From: Sphaerotilus mobilis
GTDB taxonomy: Bacteria > Pseudomonadota > Gammaproteobacteria > Burkholderiales > Burkholderiaceae_C
Direction of reading: 5' to 3'
Length of the DNA stretch: 64,000 bases
NCBI RefSeq assembly: GCF_004216565.1
Contig: NZ_SGWV01000007.1
Span: forward strand, 868,001-932,000
Positions 54,094 through 63,700 of the stretch are shown one piece after another. The notes under the pieces were generated by a model that was not told the origin of the DNA, did no database searches, and was given only the letters and a program-made list of their open reading frames with translations. Each line of letters opens with the position of its first letter. Position 1 is the stretch's first letter. A program made the translations under genes and the position numbers.

Positions 54094-55188
54094 ATGCGTA
54101 CCCGCCCCGCCATCACCCTCGACGTCCTCCCCGCCAGCTATGGCGACGCGCTGCTGCTGCGCTGCCCGGTCGGGCGGGGCACCTGGACGATGCTGATGGA
54201 CACCGGGCCGGACGAGACCTGGCCGGCCTTGCGGCGGCGCTTGCTGCTGTTGCCGAAGCGGCGCGACGGCACGCGCTGGATCGACCTGCTGGTGATCAGC
54301 CACATCGACCACGACCACATCGGCAGCGTCGCGAAGATGCTGGACGACCGTGAGCTGGCGCTCACCTTCGGCGACGTCTGGTTCAACGCCCCGCCCAACC
54401 TGCCCCGGCCGCGCAGCGCCGTCGAAGGTGCTGCGCTGGCCAGGCTGCTGGGTTCAGGGCGACCGGGACTGCCGTGGAACCGGGCCTGGTCCGGCCAGCC
54501 GGTGGTGACGCCGGCCATCGGCGGCGGCGTGCAGATGGGCGGCAAGGGCTTGCCGACGCTGACCGTGCTGTCACCGTCACCGGACCGCCTGACGCGCCTG
54601 TGGCCGGCCTGGGCGACCGAACTGGCCAAGGTCGCCCGACGCGAGGCCGAGGCCGCCGCAAAAGCAGGTCCGCCCGCGCCGGACGCCGCCCTGCCGCAAG
54701 ACCTGGCGACGCTGGCCGCGCGCCGCAGCGCCAACGACGCCTCGCTGCCCAACGGGTCGAGCATCGCCTTCCTGCTCGAACACCGCGGCGCCTCGGTACT
54801 GCTGGCCGCCGACGCCGTGCCGGGCACGCTCGAGCCCGCGCTGCGGGCCTTGCTGGATCGGCGCGGCGTGGCGCGTCTGGCGGTCGATGCCGTCAAGCTC
54901 AGCCACCACGCCAGCCGCGCCAACGTGACGGCCGCGCTGCTGGCGATGCTCGACAGCCCGAACGCCATCGTCAGCACCGACAACAAGCAGTTCCGCCACC
55001 CCGACGACGAAGCGCTGGCCCGTGTCATCACCGCCCGCAGCGGCCAGCCGCTGACGCTCTGGTTCAACCACGACACGCCGCGCAACCGCCGCTGGGACGC
55101 CGCAGACCTGAAGGCGGCGCACGGGCACCGGACGGTCTATCCGGCGGGGCCGGGGGTGGGCGTGACCGTGAGCCTGGCGGGCCGGTGA
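54094..55188 (+). CDS. Metallo-beta-lactamase-fold hydrolase, ComEC-type
   Basis: A 364-residue soluble protein. The metal motif is SHIDHDHIGS (residues 69-78), the SHxDxDHxG form found in ComEC/Rec2-type and related MBL domains, followed by LLAADA, KLSHHASRANV and STDNKQFRHPD, all expected in that group. There are no membrane helices, so this is the isolated hydrolase, not a DNA channel; relatives include nucleases of unknown target. It is read divergently from the sheath gene with a 180-base shared upstream region. Substrate unknown. Confidence 0.85.
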   Translation: MRTRPAITLDVLPASYGDALLLRCPVGRGTWTMLMDTGPDETWPALRRRLLLLPKRRDGTRWIDLLVISHIDHDHIGSVAKMLDDRELALTFGDVWFNAPPNLPRPRSAVEGAALARLLGSGRPGLPWNRAWSGQPVVTPAIGGGVQMGGKGLPTLTVLSPSPDRLTRLWPAWATELAKVARREAEAAAKAGPPAPDAALPQDLATLAARRSANDASLPNGSSIAFLLEHRGASVLLAADAVPGTLEPALRALLDRRGVARLAVDAVKLSHHASRANVTAALLAMLDSPNAIVSTDNKQFRHPDDEALARVITARSGQPLTLWFNHDTPRNRRWDAADLKAAHGHRTVYPAGPGVGVTVSLAGR

Positions 55189-55234
55189 GACAGGCTGGGC
55201 AAAGACAAGGCGTGCCTGAGCGACGCGCCCCCGC

Positions 55235-55822
55235 TCAATCCCCCAGATCCACCAACCCCGCCAGCGCGACGCCCTCCAGCCACGACGGCCGCTCATGGTC
55301 GGCCACGACCCAGCAGCGCTCGCGGGATTCGGCGGCTTCGGCCAGCAGTTCCGAGACGATGCGGCAGGAGCGGGCGTCCAGCGCCGCATAGGGCTGGTCC
55401 AGCAGGGTCAGCGGGGCGCCGGCCAGGGCTGCGGCAACCAGGCCAACCTTGCGGCGGCTGCCGGTGGAGAGCATGAACATCGGCTTGTCGATGTGAGGGG
55501 CGAGGCCGAAGGCGTCGATCAGCGGGGCGGCCTGCCGCAGGTCGACACCGGCCAGCTGCGCCGCGAGCCAGTCGCGCGCCACCTGGGCGTCGCAGGCCTG
55601 GTCGGACGGTTGCGGCAGGCAGACACGTCCGGCCGGGCGGACCAGCGTGCCGGTGCTCGGCTGCAGCTCGCCAGCCAGCAGGCGCAGCAGCGTGGTCTTG
55701 CCCCGGCCTTCGCCGCCGCGAACCAGCGTCAGGCCGGGCCGCAGCGTGAAACCCAGGCCAGAGAACACAGGCCGGGACGGCGCATCCGGATGGGCCCAGC
55801 CCAGTGCGCGGGCCTGGATCAC
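55235..55822 (-). CDS. Small ABC-type ATPase with catalytic Glu replaced by Gln
   Basis: A 195-residue ABC nucleotide-binding domain resembling CcmA in size. Walker A GGEGRGKT (36-43), signature LSTGSRRK (118-125) and Walker B LTLLDQPYAALD (139-149) are clear. Position 143, normally the catalytic base Glu, is Gln, a change that strongly reduces ATP hydrolysis in tested ABC proteins. No transmembrane partner is encoded nearby. Its start overlaps the stop of the diguanylate cyclase gene by four bases, so it may act with that protein as an ATP-dependent switch and not as a transporter motor. Confidence 0.8.
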   Translation of the reverse strand: MIQARALGWAHPDAPSRPVFSGLGFTLRPGLTLVRGGEGRGKTTLLRLLAGELQPSTGTLVRPAGRVCLPQPSDQACDAQVARDWLAAQLAGVDLRQAAPLIDAFGLAPHIDKPMFMLSTGSRRKVGLVAAALAGAPLTLLDQPYAALDARSCRIVSELLAEAAESRERCWVVADHERPSWLEGVALAGLVDLGD

Positions 55823-57144
55823 AGCGGCCCCATGACGAGGTTGCGGCCGGCGGCCTTGGCGGCGTAGAGGGCCTTGTCGGCGCGCTTGAGCAGGTCGCCG
55901 ATGTCCTCGATCGTGTCATCCATGGTCGCCACGCCGATGCTGACCGTGTAGCGCAGCGGCAGGCCGTCGACGGCCACCTCGGCATCGGCGACGGCCTGGC
56001 GCAGGCGTTCGGCCACGCCCAGCGCCGGGCCCAGCGCGGTCGACGGCAGGAGCACGGCGAATTCCTCGCCGCCGATGCGCGCGGCCACGTCGACCTGGCG
56101 AAAGGTCAGGCTCAGCAAGACGGCGAGGTGGCGCAGCACGGCGTCCCCGGCGGCATGGCCGTGGCGGTCATTGATGCGCTTGAAGCGGTCGGCATCGATC
56201 ATCAACAGCGACAGCGGCCGGGGCGCGCGGCGCCAGCGCAGCAGTTCCAGCTCGGCGGCGTCGAAGAAGGTGCGGCGGTTGGCGATGCCGGTCAGGTGGT
56301 CGCAGGCGCTCTCGCGCCGGTGGGCCTCCAGGGATGCGCGCTGATCGCTGATGTCGCGGATCACCAGGGTGTAGCGCGCCACCGGGGCGGGGTCACCGCC
56401 GGGCACTGGATCGGCATCGGCCTCGGCATCGGCCCCGTGCAGCCGCAGCGGGACCAGGAGCACGCTGCCCCAGTACCGCGAGCCGTCATCGCGCTGCAGC
56501 CAGCCTTCGTCCAGGCTCCAGCCGTTCAGGTCGGCCTCGCGCAGGCGGTCGAGCACCCGCTCCTCGGTGATCGCGCCGTCGGCATAGAGCAGCGCCAGCG
56601 GACGGCCGATCACGGTGTCCCGGCCATGGCCCAGGCCCTTGCCCGTCGTCGGTTCGCCGTCCCAGTCGACCACCACACCACGCTCGTCGATGCCACCGAG
56701 CGCCCGGCCGCGTGTGCCCGGGTGGATGGCGTGGGACCAGGCCTCGTTGCGCTGCAGCTGGCGCTCGCGGCGGACCTGGGCGCTGATGTCCTTGAGCGTC
56801 GCGACCAGCCTGCCTTGGCTGATCTTCTTGATCGCCAGCGTCAGGATCTGGGACTGCGGACGGCGCGGCGGGTCGGCCTCGATCTCGATGCGCAGGCCGT
56901 CGCAGACCATGCCGTCGGGCGACTGGCGGGTCAGCGCCTGGGCACGCAGGCTGGGCAACAGGCCGTCGAGCAGGGCATAGAAATTGTCCAGCCGGGCGCC
57001 GTCGGACAAGGGCAGCAGCAGCTGCGCAGCCATCGAGTTGATCAGCGCGATGCGGCCGTCCTCGTCGAACTGGACCAGACCGACCGGCACGGCATAGAGC
57101 AGTTCCAGCAGGGCGGCGTCGCCAGGCTCGGGCAATGGGTTCAT
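55819..57144 (-). CDS. PAS-PAS-GGEEF diguanylate cyclase
   Basis: A 441-residue cytoplasmic protein: an N-terminal PAS domain (about 8-115, LVQFDEDGRIALINSMAAQL), a second PAS (about 140-265; WSLDEGWLQRDDGSRYWG and an RDISDQR end) and a GGDEF-family domain with HLTGIANRRTFF, MIDADRFKRINDRHGHAAGD and active-site GGEEF. RQVD five residues upstream forms an I-site. It lies between the PYP-like PAS gene (28-base gap) and the ABC ATPase (4-base overlap), an apparent three-gene unit, so its output may be tuned by the PAS protein. Confidence 0.88.
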   Translation of the reverse strand: MNPLPEPGDAALLELLYAVPVGLVQFDEDGRIALINSMAAQLLLPLSDGARLDNFYALLDGLLPSLRAQALTRQSPDGMVCDGLRIEIEADPPRRPQSQILTLAIKKISQGRLVATLKDISAQVRRERQLQRNEAWSHAIHPGTRGRALGGIDERGVVVDWDGEPTTGKGLGHGRDTVIGRPLALLYADGAITEERVLDRLREADLNGWSLDEGWLQRDDGSRYWGSVLLVPLRLHGADAEADADPVPGGDPAPVARYTLVIRDISDQRASLEAHRRESACDHLTGIANRRTFFDAAELELLRWRRAPRPLSLLMIDADRFKRINDRHGHAAGDAVLRHLAVLLSLTFRQVDVAARIGGEEFAVLLPSTALGPALGVAERLRQAVADAEVAVDGLPLRYTVSIGVATMDDTIEDIGDLLKRADKALYAAKAAGRNLVMGPL

Positions 57145-57171
57145 CGTGGCAAGACCGGCGCTGCGGCCGCC

Positions 57172-57597
57172 TCAGGCCAGGCGTCGGATGACCACGTAGC
57201 GACAGGCCGGGCCCGGCGCGCCAACGGGTGCCAGCAAGCGCAACTGGACCGGCACCGGGCGGACCTTCCAGGTCAGCACATAGTCCATCACCACGTCCAA
57301 CGGCGTGTCACCTTGGACGGTGTCCTCGAAGCGCTGGGCCACCAGGTAGTTGTTCATGCATTGCGCCACCACGGTGAACAGCGGCTGGCCCAGCACCCGC
57401 GCCGGGTCCAGACCGGTGGCGCGGCTCTCCCAGGCGTTGTAGCGACGGATCACGCCGTCGGCGTCGAAGCCGATGACCCCAAAACCGAGCTGGTCAAGGG
57501 CGGCTTCGTCGAGCGCTTCCAGCCGGGCATGCAGGCCGTCGGCGTCGAAGCCCATGTCGGGGATGGACACGGAAACAGGGTCAGGTCGCTGGGTCAT
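57172..57597 (-). CDS. Photoactive yellow protein-like single PAS protein
   Basis: A 141-residue PAS protein aligning along its length with photoactive yellow protein (PYP). LDQLGFGVIGFDADGVIRRY resembles PYP [20 protein letters not shown]. Residues equivalent to PYP Tyr42, Glu46, Thr50 and the chromophore cysteine Cys69 are present as Y53, E57, T61 and C80 (VAQC); Arg52 is replaced by Leu63. It could carry a p-coumaroyl thioester and sense blue light, but related betaproteobacterial proteins with the VAxCMNN motif have no proven chromophore. Tyrosine ammonia lyase and coumaroyl-CoA ligase genes are absent here. Start at 57597 leaves a 31-residue variable leader. Confidence 0.75.
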   Translation of the reverse strand: MTQRPDPVSVSIPDMGFDADGLHARLEALDEAALDQLGFGVIGFDADGVIRRYNAWESRATGLDPARVLGQPLFTVVAQCMNNYLVAQRFEDTVQGDTPLDVVMDYVLTWKVRPVPVQLRLLAPVGAPGPACRYVVIRRLA

Positions 57598-57670
57598 GGT
57601 GTTCAGACAAGGCCAGCGCGGATTCTCTACGCAGGAAACCCGAGCGAAGCCTCTGACTTGGACCGAAAAG

Positions 57671-57685
57671 CCCCGCTGATCGGGG
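57671..57685. other. Hairpin between the PYP-like gene and the giant gene
   Basis: Perfect stem CCCCG/CGGGG with loop CTGAT. In the minus direction it is followed by CTTTT, the shape of a short intrinsic terminator; no gene reads into it from that side, so it may insulate the divergent promoters or end a small antisense RNA. Confidence 0.35.
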
Positions 57686-57767
57686 TTGTGTCCGGATGCA
57701 AGGACATGCACGCCACCGCCGTCGACAGGCATAGGATGGTTTTTCGTGCTTGGGTTAGAGGTGTCCC

Positions 57768-60700
57768 ATGGCCAATCTCGCACTGCTGGACTTGGTTCGT
57801 CCCTATTTGTTGCGGGGCGAGAACCTGGGGGCGCAGCATGCCGCCCTGTCGGTGTTGCGGGTGGTCAGCGTCACGTGTGCCGATGACGACTTCGGCGCCG
57901 TGCTGCGTGGGCGCTGCGAGTTCAACGGCCGCCTGAGCATCGACCCGAGCGCCGGTGGCCTGCGCATCCAGGCGGGCGTCGACGAGGCCGCGCCGGCCCA
58001 CGACCCGAGCCGGCGCACGCCGGTTTTCGACATCCGCGAAACCCGGGTCGACTTCGAGCTGTTCGTGCCACGCGCCGGCTCGGCCCTGATCGCGCAGGGT
58101 GCCGGCACGGTCACCGCCAGCGGCTTCGTGCCCACCCGCGCGGTGCTGGACGCGTGGGACACGCTGCCGCTGGACCCGGCGCCGAGCGACTACCCGTCGA
58201 CCGGCTGGACGCTGGACCTGATCCTGGCTGCGCCCACGCTGCGCCCGCCCTTCCTGCACCCGGCCAAGCTCAACGCCCTGGGCCTGCTGGAGCCCGACAG
58301 CGCCTTCCAGGATGTCGCCCTGACGCTGCCCAAGCTGCGCTTTCGGCTCAGCCACGGCAACGCGGTCGGCGCGCAGCTGCGCTTCGAGCTGGTCTCGGCC
58401 GGCGCGACGACGCTGGACGATCCGGCCGACATCGGCGTGGCCGAGCTGATCGCCATGAACCCGCCCTACGCATTCGTCGGTGGCGAACGTGACCGGGTCT
58501 TCGGCATCGGCTTTCGCAGCGCGACGCTGGACCTGTCGTCGGAATCGACCCCGCCGGCCATCCTGGCCAAGGCCGGCGTCGGCGAGGACTGGACCGGGCT
58601 TTACCTGCCCGAGGTGCGTGTGTTCTTCTCGCCCAACGGCGCGCGCGACTTCGCCTTCGAGGCCGGCGCACGGGAACTGCTGATCGGCTTTGGCGAACAG
58701 GACGGCTTCTGGGGCGACTTCGAGGCCATGCTGGTCAACCAGGGCTCGGGCGAGCTGGCGGTGACGGTGCGCTTCGTCGACGAGCAGGGCCGCGCCCACG
58801 GCATCGAGCGCACCGGCAGCAGCGGCACACCGCAGGCCTCGACCACCTTGGCCCGCGCCCGCCTGCCGGCCCGCACCCGCATGGTCATCGACGTGCGCGG
58901 CGGACGGGCGCCCTACACCCGCCGGGCCCGCATCGGCAGCGCCGCCGAGGCGGCTGGCATGGCCTTTGTGGTCGACCTGTCGACGACGCCGCAGCAGGAG
59001 ATCCGGGTGAGCGTCAGCGACGGCACCGCCGGCACGCCGCTGACGGCCACGCTGGTGATCCAGGCCGAACGCCGCAGCGCCACGCCGACCTTGCCGGCAC
59101 CGGGCGACACACCCGCGCCGTCGCTGGTCGCCACCCTGAGCGCACCGGCCGACACGCCGGTCATCGTGCTGGTCAGCCAGACCGACACCGAGGTGGTGCT
59201 GGCCACCGAGCCACGTGATCCCACGCTGCTGTGGGCCGTCGACGGCGGCGCCTGGAGCGCCGCGCAACCGGCGCTGACGGTCACGCTCGGGCCCGGCCAG
59301 ACCCGTCAGGTGCAGGCACGTCGGCCGGGCACGACGGCGCCGGGCACGCTCGATGTCTTCTTCTATTACGACGAGCCCGAACCGGTGCCGGATGCCGGCG
59401 AGACCGGCGCGCTGCGCGGCCATGCCGGCGTGGGCGACAACCTCTCGACGGTGCGCGCGGTCAGCGAGACCGAACGCCGCCGCCGGCCCGGCCACCAGTC
59501 GCCGACCACGGCCCATGCCCGCTGGTTCGACCTGGCCGGCAACGGCGCGGCCATCGGCATCCGCGGCCATGCCAGCTACGAGAGCGACCCGGGCCGCTCG
59601 ACCTACAACTACCGGCTGGCGCGGCGTCGCGCCATCGCCACGCGCGAGGCCATCGCTGCGGCCTTCCCGAGCCGCCACTTCAACTTCTCGGACCTCAAGC
59701 CGGCCGACGCCGCCGCGACGGCCACGCAGGTCAGCACCTGGGTGGCCGACTCCGGCTGGGCCAGCCACGGCAGTGACCGCGAGGGCTGGTGGAAGGCCGA
59801 GGTGATCCTGCCGCCTGGCCTGTCCAGCGCCGCCGACGACGCCAGCGGCACGGTGCAGCGGCCGGCCGCGCCGCCGCCACCGCCCACCGAGCCCGAGGTG
59901 GTCGACCCGCCGGTGGCCGAGCCGCAGACGCCCGACTGGTTCCGCTCGGCCAAGCTCAAGCTGCGGGTGGTGCGCAGCCAGCTGATCGCCGGCGAGATCG
60001 AGGCCGAGGTCGACATCCAGACAGCCACCGAGAGCCAGCTCTCGCGCAGCGGCCAGCTCGGCGGCAACCCGCCGCCGGACGTGCACACGCTGGAGAACGG
60101 CACGCCGGTCGGGGCCGACAACCCGGCCGATGGCATCACCCGGCTGCGCGTGCTGTGCCAGTCCGACCCGGGCACCGGCCGGGTCACGACGCTGCTGTCG
60201 GTCGGCGCCGACCCGGCCGACAAGGACGGCCTGTTCTACGCCGGCTGGATCCCCGGCCAGCCCATGCCCGCCAGCAAGGACCTGCCGCTGACGCTGCTGG
60301 GGTCCTACCTGAGCTTCTGGCCGCTGCTGGTCGAGGCGGCCAACGGCGGTCGGGGCGAGACGGTCGACGCGACCCTGGGCGTGGCCGCCCTGGTGGTGCC
60401 GGGCGTGATCGCGGCGCTGCCGTGGTTCCAGGTCGAGCGTGTGATCGTCTACGGCGCCGAGTACCAGCAGAAGAACCGGGGCGAGGAATTCGAGGGCCAG
60501 CTGCTGTTCGACATCGGCATCGACTGGTCGGTCAACATCCTCGACGGCCTGATCGTGGTGCCGCGCGACCACCCGCTGGCGATCCGCTACAAGGCCATCG
60601 GCCTGCGCCTGGGCAACACCGCCGAGAGCGGCGCGCCGCAGTTCGTCTTCAAGCCGATCTTCGACAGCGCCCGCGGCTATTCGATCGACATCGCCAGCGG

Positions 60701-63700
60701 CGGCGCACTGCGCATCGGCGAGCCGCTGGGCCAGATCCTGCGGGTGCTCGGTGCGCGGCTGTCGCGCAGCAACCCGCTGACCTTCGAGATCGACATCGGC
60801 CTGGGCGTCGACCTGGGCGTGATCTCGGTCGAACGCGCCAGCGTGCGGGCCTATCTGGACGAGCCACGGCCACCCGAGCTGACGGCGCTGCAGGCCGGCG
60901 TCGACATCCCCGGCGCGCTGGTGGGCACCGGCTACCTGGAGATCCGCTCGGGCACCGATGCGGGCGGCAACCCGGTGTCGATCATTGCCGGCCAGCTGGA
61001 CCTGACGCTGCGTCCGCTGTCGGTGCGGGTGGCCGCCGCCGTCGCGGTGGCAACCATCACCGAAGGGACGCGGGTGGCCACCGGCGTCTATGTCGGCCTG
61101 AACGTGGTGCTGCCGGTCGGACTGCCGCTGGGCAGTTCGGGGCTCGGCATCTTCGGCTTCCGCGGCATCTTCGGCATGCACTTCGAGCGCAACAGCAGCA
61201 TCGGCGCGGGCACCGGCGTGCCGGCGCTGGCCTGGCTGCAGGCGGCCGGCGGCCAGCCCCATCTGCTGACCCACGGCGGCGTCGACCTGTGGAAGCCGCG
61301 CATCGACCGCTGGTCCTTCGGCCTGGGCATGCTGATCGGCACGATGGAGGGCGGCGTCCTGATGAACCTGGACGGCACGCTGATCCTGGAACTGCCCGGC
61401 CCGCGCGTGCTGATCATGATGAACGCGCGCATCGTCTCGCCGCCGCCGTCGATGGACGGCCTGGGCATGAGCGGCGGCATCCTGGCGGTCATCGAGATCA
61501 CGCCGGAACACTTCCTGATCGGCATTCTGATCTCATGGGAGGTCGAGGACCTGATCAAGATCGTCATCCCGGTCGAGGCGGTCTTCCCCTTCTCGCCCCA
61601 TCTGCACAAGTGGCACATCTACCTCGGCGCCCGGCCCGACATCGCCCGGCCGGTCGAGGTCGACGTGCTGGGCATCGTGCGTGGCACCGGCTACCTGATG
61701 TTCAAGGGCGACGGCCTGCCCGCCTACACGGTGCTGGGCGCGACGCTGCCGGCCATCAAGGGCTTCGGCATCGGCCTGGGCGTGGCGGCGTCCTTCACCT
61801 GGGGCGACGTCGACGCCGGGCTCTACCTGCGCATCGGCGGGGGCATGGACGCGGTGATCGGCTTCGACCCCTTCATCCTCGCCGGCACGGTCTACGTCAG
61901 CGGCGAGCTGCGCCTGTTCATCGTCTCGATCGGCGCCTATGCGCAGCTGACCGCCAAGGTCAACGAGGAGGACGACGGCCACCTCGCGCTGTGGGTCCAT
62001 GGCGAGGCCTGCGGCAAGGTCAGCTTCCTGTTCTTCGACATCGAAGGCTGCGTCGAGATCACGCTGTCGGGGCCGGAGAAGTCCTCGCCGATGCCCACGC
62101 TGGTCGAGAAGCTGTCGCTCAAGAGCCGCTCGCCGGCCCTGCTGGCGGGCACCGGCGTGGACCGCGGCCTGGACGTCAGCCTGGGCGACGCGCTGGCACG
62201 TGCCAGCCTGCCCACGCGCGAGGAACTCGCCGGCATCGTCGTGCCGATCGATGCGGTGCCGGTGGTCTCGATGACGCTGACACCGGACGTCGCGCCGGGC
62301 CTCGCCATCACCGGCCTGGGCACCAGCCTGAACGCGCCGGCCGGCCTCTTGCCCGACCCGGGCGGTGGCAGCGGCCTGTCCGAACGCGGTGGCGAGAAGT
62401 ACCAGTACCGCATCACGGCGGTCGCCCTCGAACGCATCGACCCGGTCAGCGGTGGCGTGCTCAGCCCGGCGGTGGACGGCAGCAGCGCCCCGGCGCTGTG
62501 GTGGACGCTGCGCGACGCCACCGAGGCCAATGCCAACGCCCAGCTCGCGCTGCTGACCTGGGAGCCCACGCCGGCCACCAAGGCGATCGAAAAAACCGAG
62601 CGCCTGACCGAGACCATCCGCGAGCGCTGGGGCCGCGTCTGCGAGCCCGCCGCCCCGGCGGCCGAGGTGCTGTGGACCTTCCGCTGGGAACCGTATGGCC
62701 CGTCGGCCAGCGGCTGGGACCTCGAAGGCGTGGCCTGGCCCGACCCGCCCGGCACGCGCCGCAGCGGCCGGCCCGACACCGGTCTGCACGTCAGCGAACG
62801 CTGGCGTTCCGGGGATGCGACGCTGGACATGCAGCGCGGCATCGTCCCGGCCCTGGTCATCGGTGGCCTGGTGGCGTGCTGGCATGGGCCGGCGGACGGC
62901 GGCGGCACGACGGTGCCGGGGACCGGCGTGGGCGCCACCGTCGGCCCGACCCTGTCGACCGGTGTGCGTCAGCTGGTCCGACCGCTGATCCGCCCGCAGG
63001 AGCAGGACGCCCCGCGCCTGCTGGTGGGCGGCCTCGGCCCGGTCACGACCGAGCCGACCGCCGGAGGGGGTCAGGTGCTGGCGGCCGACGATCCGGTGGC
63101 GACCCGTTTCATGCGCCGGCCCGAGGCCCTGCCGCTGCGCATCAGCCCGGCGCTGCATGCCAAGGTGGCGGCAACGCTGGCGCTCGAGCAGGCGGCCCGG
63201 GTCGATCCGGTCACGAACCTGCTCGACCGCGCCGACGGCCTGGACGCCGCCCGCCTGATCGCGCTGGCCCGCACGCTGGGGAACGTTTCCGGCGATGCCG
63301 GACGCACCGACCCGCCAGCGCCCGCCCCGGCGCAGGACGGCAACAGCCGCGCGGCCACCACCGGATCGACCGGCGCGCGCTGCGAGGTCCGCGTGCTGCA
63401 GGCACCGATGCTGGACGACGGCCGGCCGGTGGCGATCGGCAACCCGGCGCTGGCCGAGACCATCGCCCGCCAACTGAAGCAGCGCGGCGTGACACACGGC
63501 CAGCTCGATGACGTGGTGGTGGTCCACAGCGGTGCCTTCGTGCGTGGCCATTTGCTGCTGTTCGCCGACCGCGAACGCACGACCGACCAGACGCTGATCG
63601 TGCGGCTGCTCGACGCCCAGGGCGTGGAGCTGTCGCGCGAGGTGGTCGACCCCAACGACCGCGTGCCGCCCAAGCTGTTGCCGGCGCGCTGGACCCAGGC

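Noticed and set aside
54094-55188. Complete competence channel ComEC
   Set aside because: Only the soluble MBL domain is encoded; no membrane helices or DUF4131 region.
57627-61511. 1294-codon minus-strand open frame opposite the giant gene
   Set aside because: Composition is shadow-like (RRR, GQ, AD repeats) and it overlaps the PYP-like gene's promoter. The plus frame from 57768 has protein-like composition, a ribosome site and an OmpA-like motif.
59789-63511. 1240-codon plus-strand frame overlapping the giant gene
   Set aside because: Gly/Arg/Pro-rich shadow in another frame of the same strand.
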